Shown here: piece by piece, positions 26,516 to 39,162 of the stretch
Layout of the letters: every line of letters starts with the position of its first letter
Position numbering within the stretch: position 1 is the first letter of the stretch
Source: Jaltomata sinuosa
Taxonomy: Eukaryota; Streptophyta; Magnoliopsida; Solanales; Solanaceae
NCBI GenBank assembly: GCA_003996215.1
Contig: QJPP01000834.1
Span: 27,133-91,132 of the forward strand
DNA: 64,000 nucleotides
Direction of reading: 5' to 3'
Translations under genes and position numbers: made by a program
The notes under the pieces: model-generated
The model's input: only the letters and a program-made list of their open reading frames with translations
What the model was told of the DNA's origin: nothing
Database searches by the model: none

Positions 26516-29500
26516 TGTCGCGCCCCATTTTTCTCGCGGAAAAGCGAGATTCGACGTGACAACTCTCTTTTAGGAAGAGAGCGTGAAGAGTCGCCACCTA
26601 ACGAATTTAAGGCGCGTTAGGGCACCGTTCTAAATAATTATAATTAAATTAAATTTTAAGTCTACGCAACCAGAAATCGGGTAAGGGTTCAAGTTACCTC
26701 GAAAGGAAGGTGTTAAGCACCTTTCGAGGTCCACAAATGTGGGTCCCTGCCGGATTCGTTATTTATGTGGGAATAGGTGATAAATAATAGGTCGATTAAT
26801 TAAACTAAAAACTATGTAATTAAACAAGTAAAAACTTTATTTTAAACAAGTATTTAGGCTAATTTAATTACTAAAATCTAAGTGAGAAAATCATGCATGA
26901 ATTAAATCAAGTAAATAAATAAACGAAAAAGATCAGATAAGCGAGAAGTCAGAAGTGACACAATGATATAGCAAAAGAGACCTAATTACTAAGTGACTTA
27001 GTTAACTACCCCAAACAAATAGAAAGAAACAAACTTAGGTTAATTTTAACCTATTCGGATCAGCGCCCGGCTTATTATCGGAGACAATTCCAAAGACATT
27101 GTCGTATTTTGCTCAGGTCGATTTCCATCATATCCGTCTATCTACCCGCCTAAGTTGGTTATTAAGATTATTTTACCTAAGTGCGTACTAAAGAAATGAG
27201 AAAAGTCTATCGTACCCTGGTATGCCTACTCGTCCCACTTAATGTCCAAGAGGCATTGGACTACTATTTTGGATATAGATCTAGACAATAAAATTCCAAG
27301 GCTACTTAATTAGACTCGGGATTAACGTCAATCAAAACATACATGGACTGAAAAACAAGTAGCACATAAATGATCTCACATAGGCCTCGCAATTTGTACA
27401 ATTAACACTTTATATAGCATGATATCTGGAGAACGTGCAAAACCACTTATTAATTAGTCCTATGAACAAAGTTTCTAATTATTTAACATGCTGAAAATAA
27501 ATCTAATCCTACAAACAGGATGATTGATTATTTAACCTGCTAAAACTGTTTTTTAGCTATAGGCATGAGAGCTAATAAAATTAAACGTATAAGCAGAATC
27601 TTCAACCTAACATGCTAGGCCTGATTTTAACATGCTGAAACGATTTTAACATGCTGAATCCTATAGACATGACTTCTAGTCGTGTTACATGCAGAACATA
27701 TTCAATACTATAGGCATGATTTCTAACATCATTATGCAGAAATGGATCCTAACTTTAACATGTTGAAACTTGATTCCTATAAACAAAATGATCACTTTAA
27801 CAATCTGCAGTTTTAATCCTATAAACAAACTGGTTATTTAGCATGCTGAAAATTAACAAGTCCTATAGGCATGATATCTACTTAGTTTAAAAATGCTGAA
27901 ACATACTGAACCAGGTTTAACATTCAGAAACAGTTTCTAACGTGTTGAACTGATTTTAACATAATGAAACAGTTTCAACGTCCTGAATCCCATAGGCATG
28001 ATTTCTAGTCATTGTATAGGAAGAAACTGAATTAACCCTATAGGCATGCTATCTAAAATACACGAAACACTGATGCTGAAATTAATTTTTTTTTTAAACT
28101 AGACATGATTTTGATGTTGTTTGAAAGATGAAGCTGATTTTAAACATGGTAACTAGCTTTGTTATTTATATGCTGGAACTGATCTTTACAACTTAAAACA
28201 TGGTAACTAACTATCATAAATGCCGAAACATATTTAACTTATAACATGGCAACATGAACAGAATTGAAAACTGGTTTTAAGCCATAGAGCATGCTAATTA
28301 TTTTAAAGCTGAAACGAACTTAAAACTATAGGCATGTTTTCTAGGCGTTTTCAAACAACTAAGGCAAATAGCACGTAGTTTGCCCCTCCCCCATAGCAGT
28401 CCCCCTAATGTATTTTATTACCTCATCAAAGTTTTTTACAATAAATTATTACAGAATCAATGAAATAAGTAAAAAAAAAAAGAAGAACTAATACAATATA
28501 TAAGTCTAGCGAGATCTCCAAATTCCGAGCAACTCTTCACGATAAGACCCATATTTTAATAGATCACCTGTCAAACATAGTAAACATAGGATTCGGAGGA
28601 CCTTTTTACCACCCATAGGATTGCCCCGACATGTCAGAGTTCCTGAGGATCTCAAGGATCCTAGGCAGTACTTATGTCGGAGAATGAGGTGCATTAGGCC
28701 CTCCATAATTCACCCAAATACCACAGAACAGCCAAAGTGGAGCCAAATATAGTTGTATTAGCCAACAAAACTGCCAAACATACAACTAATTGGTTCGTGC
28801 TAACAGAAGATTAATGCAACAAAACCAAACAAAACAGAAATATAAGTTCATGCTTTTATGAACAACATTCCGATAATCATGGATAACACGAACGATTACA
28901 CGTTTTAAAGGTAAGCATGCATATGAATTGATATATACATAGGTAGAACACTAACCAGTTATCCGCAAATAACAAGAAAATATTCAAAGTCGTCACTCTT
29001 AGCAATCAGTACCACTTTAGCAGCCAGAATGAGAAGTTAAAAAGAAAGGAGTAGTATTGTGTAAAAGTCTGAGTGTAAAGTCTGTCCAGTCTCTCCCTTA
29101 ATAGAGAGGAGAAGAGTTCCTTATATATTAGAGGAGTATCAGTTTAAGGGATGTGGAGTGCTCAATCATAGGAATCAATTCAGTGCCAAATCATATCAAG
29201 GCTACCAAAAATAAGCAAGTCAGAAGCTGTAACAAGATTAAAGGAATTTCATTAAGTAAGGAAATATTCAATAAAGAAAAGAAATAGCATAGGAAGGCTA
29301 TTACGGATCAATTTTAGGAAGGCAACCGTGGAGATCTTTCCTTAAAAAAGAGAGAAGCAAAAATAAGCAAGGAGCATAACAAATTGATATTTACCCAAAT
29401 TAGTCAAGTGAGAATCTGTCTAGGTTAAGAGGAATCAGTTAATATGCCAAGTTTTCCTTTTATGAGTAGGCAAATAAATTAGCATAACTCAATCAAAATT

Positions 29501-31107
29501 TACCAAAAATACTCAAGAGCACAAAGAGTTGAATACATGTTCATAATAACGGAGCTTGCAACTATCACGAGTTACCATACAAGTCTATTACAAACAAAAA
29601 GGGGTCTGATTTTACTTGCTAAGCATGAATAGATCAATAGCAGAATTATCGACACTTCAAAATTAATTATGAATCTTTTAAGGGTAAACGAGGATAAGGA
29701 GCAAAAGCGAAATGACCTCCAACTTAGACCATAAAACAACAATCAGTAACATGCTCAGAAATCAGCTTCATTAACAGAGAATTCAAATTTTTAGGCTAGA
29801 GGAAGGTTCATGAGAAACTTGGGGGTTTTCACATATGATGAAATCACAGAATTTAAGCACCAATTCATCAGACAAACTTTAATAACTTCACACTTAAAAT
29901 CAGATAACCGCAGGCAAGAAAGAATGAGATTCAACCATGAAAATGATCAGACCCGGAATGGATTCGTAATATCAAACTCCAGCAGAAATCAAAGACGCTC
30001 TAGTTTCGATGGCTTCTCACGTAGACATCAAGATCAACGATGAGCTTTGCGCAACAGTCCATCCATCCGTTTCCTCTATCGTTTGTCGGAGATGACGAAA
30101 TCTTCAATTTTTTGTGAGATTTTTCCAAAGCCATGGCGGTAGTATGACAACACAGTTCATCGCCGGAGAAAGGCGGCAGCGACACAGGGGTTTTGGACGG
30201 AGGAAATCTGTTGGTGTTTTTTCGATGGAGATGTGGTGGCGGTCGGATTTCACCGGGTGGAGGAAGAGAGAGAGGGGAGAACACTGGGGTGAGGGTTTCG
30301 CCGGACCGCCGCGGCTAGCAGCTTGCCAGCGGCGGAGGTGGTGGAGTTTCGCCGGTCGGAGATGGTGGTGGTTGGAGTCGTTTGTGGTGGGCCGCCACCT
30401 ATCGGCGTGGGACAAGAGAGTGTAGGGTTAAAGTGAGAGTGGTGGAGGGAGAAGGGTGGTGTTGGTTGGTTGAGCGCCGGAGCGGCGGGGGTGGCGATGG
30501 CGAAGTGAGATGGGCGGAGCAGAGAGAGAGAGGCAGTGGAAAATAGAATGGGGTTAGGGTTTGTGAGTGTATTTGTTTAAAGGGAGAGAATGGTTGAGTT
30601 TTGATCTAGGCCGTTGATCACATTAGATCAACGGCTGAGATTCAATCTCAACATGGGTCAGATTTGAAGTCAATTTTGGGCTAGAATTAAAATAAATTGG
30701 GTAGAAAGAGGCTAGAATTTAAATAAATTAGGAAGAAAAATTGAAATTGGGCTGCTATTTAATAAATAAAATACTACGTATATATAATTTAATAGATAAA
30801 ATAATAACTGACGATAATTATCAAGCAAAGAATTTTATTTAAAATTAATTACGTATATATATTGTACGTAAATTTAATGACATGTAATATTATACAAAAT
30901 TTATGATAAAATAGTAATAATTAAGAAATAAATTACATATTTATAAATTGCATATGAATTTAAAAAGTGTTAAGACGACGATAAAATACATGATTTATTT
31001 AGTAAATAAAAGCAATACGCGAGGAAAATTTAGCTTTAAAAAATAAGAATAACTAGTAAAATAACAGCCCACGCGAAGTATACGGAGGTCAAAATTGGGT
31101 GTCAACA
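26516..31107 (-). repeat. 3' LTR of the Tat/Ogre-like element (4592 bp)
   Basis: Plus-strand ends are TGTCGCGCCCC and GGGTGTCAACA. It is collinear with 36057-47454 once the nested element is removed; I count roughly 1.2% differences by eye. Features in minus-strand order are a TGTTGACACCC end, an AT-rich stretch, a GC-rich leader-like block (30540-30000), a mid section rich in TATAGGCATG and CATGCTGAAA motifs (28350-27480), the hairpin (26730-26696) and the PBS-like TGGCGACTCT (26596-26587). Predicted ORFs on both strands of 30000-30430 overlap and are not supported as genes. Confidence 0.9.
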
Positions 31108-31121
31108 GCTGCCCCTTCCTT
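31108..31121 (-). other. Polypurine tract of the Tat/Ogre-like element
   Basis: The minus strand reads AAGGAAGGGGCAGC immediately before the 3' LTR start TGTTGACACC. This is the expected place and composition for the plus-strand primer of an LTR retrotransposon. Confidence 0.8.
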
Positions 31122-31746
31122 GCTCGGGAATGAAGGATGAATTATCGGGCAAGGAACGTTGACTTAGTAGCCAATTTTGTCCGATCAGAGGCGTAGTTCT
31201 TCGAAATCGGAGAAACAAGGGGGAATTATAAAAGAGTTGTGGCCGAGACTTCAGTTTTCAAGTCGCCTACATATACCTGTTTTTAAGGGAATCAGGTCAT
31301 GTGTAGTTCTAGATTTAGAGATGAACGAGGTCCCTAAAGAAAATCGACCGATATGAGTTTTAAATTAGGATAGCACGAGTCGACAAGATTAGAGTATGAG
31401 CAAAATGGAATGGGAATATGATTTACGAATAAAGAATTATGCTTTGAAGAATTTCTCTTGGCCGTTTCTTGTCTTGCCTGCACAACTAGATAAAATTGTT
31501 AGCTCATTAATATAGAGAAGTATTGACTAATGTGGCGCAAAATAATAATAAATAATAATAATAAAGAGAAGAGGTGAGAAAGCTTATCGCTATATGTTGT
31601 TGCAGTATTTTTGAGGAACCTCAAAAATTCTGCCCCAGTTTAAACCTTTAAAGAGAAATCGTCAGTTGTTAAACATGTGGATGGTAGTACGTAAGGAAAA
31701 AATAATAATTTATATATTTTGTAGGGACAAAATAAGATGTCTTATT

Positions 31747-32205
31747 GTAAGGCGAACGAGCCTAAGTGTACGTTTGTAAGGCGAACGAGCCTGAATGTTC
31801 ATTTGTAAGGCGAACAAGCCTGAATGTCTCTTTGTAAGGCGAACGAGCCTGAATGTTCATTTGTAAGGCAAACAAGCCTGAAGTGTTCCTTTGTAAGGCG
31901 AACGAGCCTGAATGTTCATTTGTAAGGCGAACAAGCCTGAATGTCCCTTTGTAAGGCGAACGAGCCTGAATGTTCGTTTGTAAGGCGAAAATGCCTGAAT
32001 GTTCATTTGTAAGGCGAACAAGCCTGAATGTCCCTTTGTAAGGCGAATGAGCCTGAATATTCATTTGTAAGGCGAACAAGCCTGAAGTGTTCTTTTGTAA
32101 GGCGAACGAGCCTGAATGTTCATTTGTAAGGCGAACAAGCCTGAAGTGTTCTTTTGTAAGGCGAACGAGCCTGAATGTTCATTTGTAAGACGAACAAGCC
32201 TGAGT
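31747..32205 (-). repeat. Minisatellite in the element 3' UTR, ~29-30-bp unit, 16 copies
   Basis: The unit is TTTGTAAGGCGAACGAGCCT followed by GAATGTTCA, with alternating variants (AACGAG/AACAAG; TTCAT/TCCC/GTTCT). Sixteen TGTAAGGCGAA-type starts lie between 31747 and 32185. It sits between gag and the polypurine tract, the hypervariable 3' UTR position known to generate satellites in Tat-lineage elements. A minus-strand ORF through it is a by-product of the repeat period. Confidence 0.92.
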
Positions 32206-33101
32206 GTTAGTAGCTCAGTAATAACACAATTTAATTACTTAGTAGCAATAATAATCTGATTTTCATATTCAATGGATCAAAGGTAGCTTAACTAAATGCT
32301 AGTGGCTCAATTCAAGTATTTAGTGGCCAAAAGTAGCATAATTCGGAAGTATCAGGATAGAACATCTTAGCCTTTACGTCAGATGCGAGAGGAAGCGGAG
32401 CATCTTTTGGTGACGATTTTTCTTGATTGCAAAAATAATTTGTGTTTTACACTTGTTATTCCTGCATCCAAAGAAACGCTGTAAGTTTTAAAAAGGTGAG
32501 ATTGACACGTACCTTAACTTGTCTTTGTCTCTTTGCATTGTTTTGATTTTGTGAATTCGAGCTCGCCATGTATTTTGGTAAAATTTTTGAGTACTTCTCA
32601 AAAATTTCTGCCCCAGTTTAAAATAAAATACTTTGTGCAGGTCTTCCCATATCGAAAGATTGCCTCCGATTTGCCGAATTTTTTAAGGCTTCTCAAAACT
32701 CAGACAATATTTTCATGTAAAGAGTCATGTATTCCTGCTTCACTCAAAGAAAAATATTAGCACAAAAGATATGTTTGCCTTGCGCTTGACCATCACGATC
32801 CTAATTTTGAATCTGCATTATGATATTATTGGCCGCTTGACAGATTAAAAGAATTTAGGCTTAATGAGTGGATAGCTTGGTCAAGGCCAATTCGATTTGA
32901 AAGTGAAAGGAGAAGAAATTTTTATTAGATTAAGACCGAACCCAATAATGAGCTGCCTACATATCCAAATGGAAATCAGGTCAAATGTAGTTCAGGAATA
33001 CAAAAGAGAGTGAATAAAAGCAAAAAAAAAAAAAGGTTTATTGATCATAAGATGGACAAATAGAGGATAATAACACTTTGCATATGAGAGCCTTGTTCTC
33101 G

Positions 33102-34475
33102 TCAATTCCTTTGATGTAGCTTGCGCTTTCTTGTTAAATGTCTTGAAAATATTTTTGTTGGATCACCTTGAACAATGACTGTATTTATCATGACAGGATT
33201 ACTGTTTAGTGATCTTTGCACTTTTATTTTGCCCTTCTCAATCAGAGTCTGAATTTTGTGTCTCAATGCTGAACATTCCTCGATATCATGACCTTGAATA
33301 TTTGAGTGATAAACACAACTTTTGAATGGATCAAAACACGGAGATGAGTACCTAGGAATCCATCCTCTTATTGGTTTCAACACTCCTTGAGCCCACAATC
33401 TTTGAAATATACTCGACAAAGTTTCCATTAAAGGAGTAAAGGTACGAGGTTTTCTCCCTTTTTGTGGAGAAGAATCGGGTGCCTGATACACCTCTGGAGA
33501 ACTTTGTGGGTTATACGACTGGGGACGCTCATAAAAAATGGCATGGACTTGTTCAGAATTTTGATGATATTGTGTTTGAGGTATAGGGGTCGATATCTTA
33601 TTTCCTTTTCCATCCTGTGAGCTCTTCGATGTTTGAAAGGCGGCTTGTATTGTAGAAACATCATTGATTCTCCCCATCTGAATGTCATATTCTAATTCTT
33701 TCCCAATTCGAATCAGATTATCAAAGCTTTGAATACTTGCAAAGTATAATGATTCATAATATACACCATCGAGTGATCTTATGAAGGTTTGTACCAATTC
33801 TTCTTCAGGTACTGAAGGACGCACTTTAGAAGCTTCTAATCTCCATCGTGTTACATATTCCTCCAAAGACTCGTGATTCAATTTTCTTAATCTGAGTAAA
33901 TTTAGCATAGTTGCATCGGCCTTAATGTTTAACTTATATTGTTCTACAAAGTCTCGAGCCATATCTTCCCACGAATACCATTTGTCAAAGTCTTGTTTGA
34001 CATACTATGTGAGTGCTATTCCCGATAAACTCTGAATAAATAACCTCATAAGAAGAGCCTCATTATGTCCTGTTCCAACCAATCTGCTGCAATAATCCTT
34101 AAGATGTGTGATTGGATCTCCATGCCCATCAAACACATTGAATCTTGGAACATTGTATCCTAGCAGCAATTCAATTCCTGGATGTAGACATAATTTCTTA
34201 TACCTCAGGTCATAAACATTTTCAGAGCGTAATTTTTCATCCACCCTCTCCTCTAAATCATGAATCCTTTTTTGCAATGCACCTAGCTTGTTATTCTTAT
34301 TTTTGCCAGATATAATTATGCTCGGTAAAGTACCACAATCAATGTGGGCCAAAGATATTTGTTCAGGGAGTGTATGAGTAGGGACAGAGAGAGGAGATAT
34401 AGTCCAAAAGGTGTTTTGCCTGGAGCTAGAAGGAAGCAGACTAGCTTTCTTTCGAATACTGAGCATATTTGTCAT
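33102..34475 (-). pseudogene. Tat/Ogre-type gag with one in-frame stop
   Basis: A single frame runs from ATG 34475 to a stop at 33102, about 457 codons, broken only by TAG at 34007-34005. Conserved blocks are a coiled-coil-like ALQKRIHDLEERVDEKL, then LHPGIELLLGYNVPRFNVFD, GDPITHLKDYCSRLVG, LFIQSLSG, and after the stop YVKQDFDKWYSWEDMARDFV, ESLEEYVTRWRLEASKVRP and EEELVQTFIRSL. A histidine/cysteine segment CVYHSNIQGHDIEEC lies near the C-terminus. This order matches gag of Ogre/Tat elements (capsid role in particle formation). The frame ends where protease-polymerase should follow; none does. The stop is consistent with a G-to-A change in the coding strand. Confidence 0.82.
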
Positions 34476-36035
34476 ATTGCAGATTCTTAATCGAATCGAT
34501 GTTCAAACGCTAGACAACCTTTGAGCAAAATTAAACACAAATAGAATTATCATGTAGCATACATAAGCTTGAAACATTGAATAATAATGATACTTAAAAA
34601 TAAAAGACGCCCAAAACGGACAAGAATTAAAATTTAAAGAGTGATTTAAACGCAGAGATTTGAGCTTTGCACGAAATTTATGATAGTAACAAAACTTATG
34701 ATTTCGAAGGTTCGGCACGATACTAGGATGAAATCTTAAGAGACAAGGGAGTCGTAGGATGAACAAAGTTGATTATTGTTGAACACTAGAGCCCTCTCCA
34801 CCTTATTCTTTTCATCTAACTTTCAACTTTAGTCAACCTTAGGAAAAGTTGATTCATGATTAACAAAGGAGGAATGCACGAAAGAAAATATCTTATGAAG
34901 AACAACATTATGGAGTCATAGAGTGGAATGCCTTATTTATCTGAGTAACAGATTACGATTTATTCAGAATTGAATTAAGGTTATGAAGGATCTATACAAC
35001 TCAAAAGTTGCGAGAGTTGAAAGATGACTCGAATGTTGATGATTGCAAGTCAAACTTACGATGAAATATGGATCCAAATAAATAAGATTTTGACAGAGAA
35101 AAGAATATGTCCATGTAGAACGCGACGAGTCAAGGATATTCTAAAGGTAACAAATTACCCTAAGAGGTTAGAAAGGTGTCTAGGATATCCTATCAAGAAA
35201 TAGATCAAATCAAGAGATGATTTGTATGTCAAAAGAAGATTTCTAGAGGACAAGCTCAAATCATAACGTTAGAATAAAGGAGGATTTGACTAGGCCCTAA
35301 GATTGTATGATTTGGGCCTAAAGGAAAAAGGTACGGTACTATAAAATTACTTGCATTAAGTGCAAATAAATAAATTTTAACATCGCCTGGATCTTGAAAT
35401 TCTAAGAGCAAGGGATAGCTAGGACACGAATTAAATAATCGAGTAGGTAAAATAATAACGTAAACGTAAAGATTAACATATATGCATCATTTTTGTGTCA
35501 CGAACACACATTTAGTTAATACATGCGTGACTCAAGTATAAGGGGTGGGTACAACGCTATCTTAGGTTTTCAAGATTTGGATGGACACAGACTCAAGGTT
35601 TTCCTATGCGAGGAGGCACGTGGTCACACGGTAGCAAAACTATCCGCTCACCCCACGTCTATGCCAACTCTCTAAAATGGGTACTTGAAAGAATTTTGGA
35701 GAAGTGCAAAGGCACAACTCACGTGTATCGTGTGTGAAAGTGTGAAGTTCCCAAGTGGGGGAAGTATGAACGGAATGCCAGTTATGAAAAGCGATAACAT
35801 GTAGCATATAAAAAAGGAAATTAACATATTGAACAGTTAATGAAAGCAGTAAAGAAAAAAGCAAGTAAACAAATTAATAAAGAATCACAGTAATTTGTCA
35901 AAAGAGCAAGCTAAACATGAAAAATAAAAATAACAAAATTAATTAGGAAGAAAAAACATTTTTTTTAAAAAAAATAAAATAAGGTAACACAAATTCCCAC
36001 CTAACATAAAATCCGTAATGGTTAGAACCTAAGTA

Positions 36036-36053
36036 TCCCCAGCAGAGTCGCCA
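36036..36053 (-). other. Primer binding site of the Tat/Ogre-like element
   Basis: The minus strand reads TGGCGACTCTGCTGGGGA, three bases (GAA) after the 5' LTR end GGCGCGACA. The complement ends GAGTCGCCA, fitting the acceptor stem of plant tRNA-Arg, the primer reported for Ogre elements. The identical 18-mer follows the LTR at the right end of the window. Confidence 0.85.
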
Positions 36054-39000
36054 TTCTGTCGCGCCCCATTTTTCTCGCGGAAAAGCGGGATTCGACGTGA
36101 CAACTCTCTTTTAGGAAGAGAGCGTGAAGAGTCGCCACCTAACGAATTTAAGGCGCGTTAGGGCACCATTCTAACTAATTACAATTAAATTAAATTTTAA
36201 GTCTACGCAACCAGAAATCGGGTAAGGGTTCAAGTTACCTCGAAAGGAAGGTGTTAAGCACCTTTCGAGGTTCACAAATGTGGGTCCCTGCCGGATTCGT
36301 TATTTATGTGCGAATAGGTGATAAATAATAGGTCGATTAATTAAACTAAAAACTATGTAATTAAACAAGTAAAAACTTTATTTTAAACAAGTATTTAGGC
36401 TAATTTAATTACTAAAATCTAAGTGAGAAAATCATGCATGAATTAACGCAAGTAAATAAATAAACGAAAAAGATCAGATAAGCGAGAAGTCAGAAGTGAC
36501 ACAATGATATAGCAAAAGAGACCTAATTACTAAGTGACTTAGTTAACTACCCCAAACAAATAGAAAGAAACAAACTTAGGTTAATTTTAACCTATTCGGA
36601 TCAGCGTCCGGCTTATTATCGGAGACAATTCCAAAGACATTGTCGTATTCTGCTCAGGTCGATTTCCATCATATCCGTCTATCTACCCGCCTAAGTTGGT
36701 TATTAAGATTATTTTACCTAAGTGCGTACTAAAGAAATGAGAAAAGTCTATCGTACCCTGGTATGCCTACTCGTCCCACTTAATGTCCAAGAGGCATTGG
36801 ACTACTATTTTGGATATGGGTCTAGACAATAAAATTCCAAGGCTACTTAATTAGACTCGGGATTAACGTCAATCAAAATATACATGGACTGGAAAACAAG
36901 TAGCACATAAATGATCTCACATAGGCCTCGCAATTTGTACAATTAACACTTTATATAGCATGATATCTGGAGAACGTGCAAAACCACTTATTAATTAGTC
37001 CTATGAACAAAGTTTCTAATTATTTAACATGCTGAAAATAAATCTAATCCTACAAACAGGATGATTGATTATTTAACCTGCTAAAACTGTTTTTTAGCTA
37101 TAGGCATGAGAGCTAATTAAATTAAACGTATAAGCAGAATCTTCAACCTAACATGCTGGGCCTGATTTTAACATGCTGAAACGATTTTAACATGCTGAAT
37201 CCTATAGGCATGACTTCTAGTCGTGTTACATGCAGAACATATTCAATACTATAGGCATGATTTCTAACATCATTATGCAGAAATGGATCCTAACTTTAAC
37301 ATGTTGAAACTTGATTCCTATAAACAAAATGATCACTTTAACAATCTGCAGTTTTAATCCTATAAACAAACTGGTTATTTAGCATGCTGAAAATTAACAA
37401 GTCCTATAGGCGTGATATCTACTTAGTTTAAAAATGCTGAAACATACTGAACCAGGTTTAACATTCAGAAACAGTTTCTAACGTGTTGAACTGATTTTAA
37501 CATAATGAAACAGTTTCAACGTCCTGAATCCCATAGGCATGATTTCTAGTCATTGTATAGGAAGAAACTGAATTAACCCTATAGGCATGCTATCTAAAAT
37601 ACACGAAACACTGATGCTGAAATCAATTTTTTTTAAACTAGACATGATTTTGATTTTGTTTGAAATATGAAGCTGATTTTAAACATGGTAACTATCTTTG
37701 TTATTTATATGCTGGAACTGATCTTTACAACTTAAAACATGGTAACTAACTATCATAAATGCCGAAACATATTTAACTTATAACATGGCAACATGAACAG
37801 AATTGAAAACTGGTTTTAAGCCATAGAGCATGCTAATTATTTTAAAGCTAAAACGAACTTAAAACTATAGGCATGTTTTCTAGGCGTTTTCAAACAACTA
37901 AGGCAAATAGCACGTAGTTTGCCCCTCCCCCATAGCAGTCCCCCTAATGTATTTTATTACATCATCAAAGTTTTTTACAATAAATTATTACAGAATCAAT
38001 GAAATAAATAAGTAAAAAAAAAGAACTAATACAATATATAAGTCTAGCGAGATCTCCAAATTCCGAGCAACTCTTCACGATAAGACCCATATTTTAATAG
38101 ATCACCTGTCAAACATAGTAAACATAGGATTCGGAGGACCTTTTTACCACCCATAGGATTGCCCCGACATGTCAGAGTTCCTGAGGATCTCAAGGATCCT
38201 AGGCAGTGCTTATGTCGGAGAATGAGGTGCATTAGGCCCTCCATAATTCACCCAAATACCACAGAAAAGCCAAAGTGGAGCCAAATATAGTTGTATTAGC
38301 CAACAAAACTGCCAAACATACAACTAATTGGTTCGTGCTAACAGAAGATTAATGCAACAAAAACCAAACCAAACAGAAATATAAGTTCATGCTTTTATGA
38401 ACAACATTCCGATAATCATGGATAACACAAGCGATTACACGTTCTAAAGGTAAACATGCATATGAATTGATATATACATAGGTAGAACACTAACCAGTTA
38501 TCCGCAAATAACAAGAAAATATTCAAAGTCGTCACTCTTAGCAATCAGTACCACTTTAGCAGCCAAAAAGAGAAGTTAAAAAGAAAGGAGTAGTATTGTG
38601 TAAAAGTCTGAGTGTAAAGTCTGTCCAGTCTCTCCCTTAATAGAGAGGAGAAGAGTTCCTTATATATTAGAGGAGTATCAGTTTAAGGGATGTGGAGTGC
38701 TCAATCATAGGAATCAATTCAGTGCCAAATCATATCAAGGCTACCAAAAATAAGCAAGTCAGAAGCTGTAACAAGATTAAAGGAATTTCATTAAGTAAGG
38801 AAATATTCAATAAAGAAAAGAAATAGCATAGGAAGGCTATTACGGATCAATTTTAGGAAGGCAACCGTGGAGATCTTTCCTTAAAAAAGAGAGAAGCAAA
38901 AATAAGCAAGGAGCATAACATATTGATATTTACCCAAATTAGTCAAGTGAGAATCTGTCTAGGTTAAGAGGAATCAGTTAATATGCCAAGTTTTCCTTTT

Positions 39001-39162
39001 ATGAGTAGGCAAATCAATTAGCATAACTCAATCAAAATTTACCAAAAATACTCAAGAGCACAAAGAGTTGAATACATGTTCATAATAACGGAGCTTGCAA
39101 CTATCACGAGTTACCATACAAGTCTATTACAAACAAAAAGGGGTCTGATTTTACTTGCTAAG

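Noticed and set aside
28506..28706. Independent gene inside the Tat/Ogre-like LTR
   Set aside because: Its conservation between 28506-28706 and 38044-38244 is explained by the copies being the two LTRs of one element; kept only as a low-interest finding.
30000..30425. Overlapping ORFs of 94-103 codons on both strands, repeated at 46346-46771
   Set aside because: They fall in the GC-rich leader block of both LTR copies, in several frames at once, with Pro/Arg-rich composition and no family motif.
31762..32079. 105-codon ORF with a repeated peptide
   Set aside because: It is produced by the minisatellite whose period is nearly a multiple of three; no start context or homologue is apparent.
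31747..32205. CRISPR-like array
   Set aside because: The ~30-bp repeats are directly adjacent with no unique spacers, and the context is a plant retrotransposon 3' UTR.
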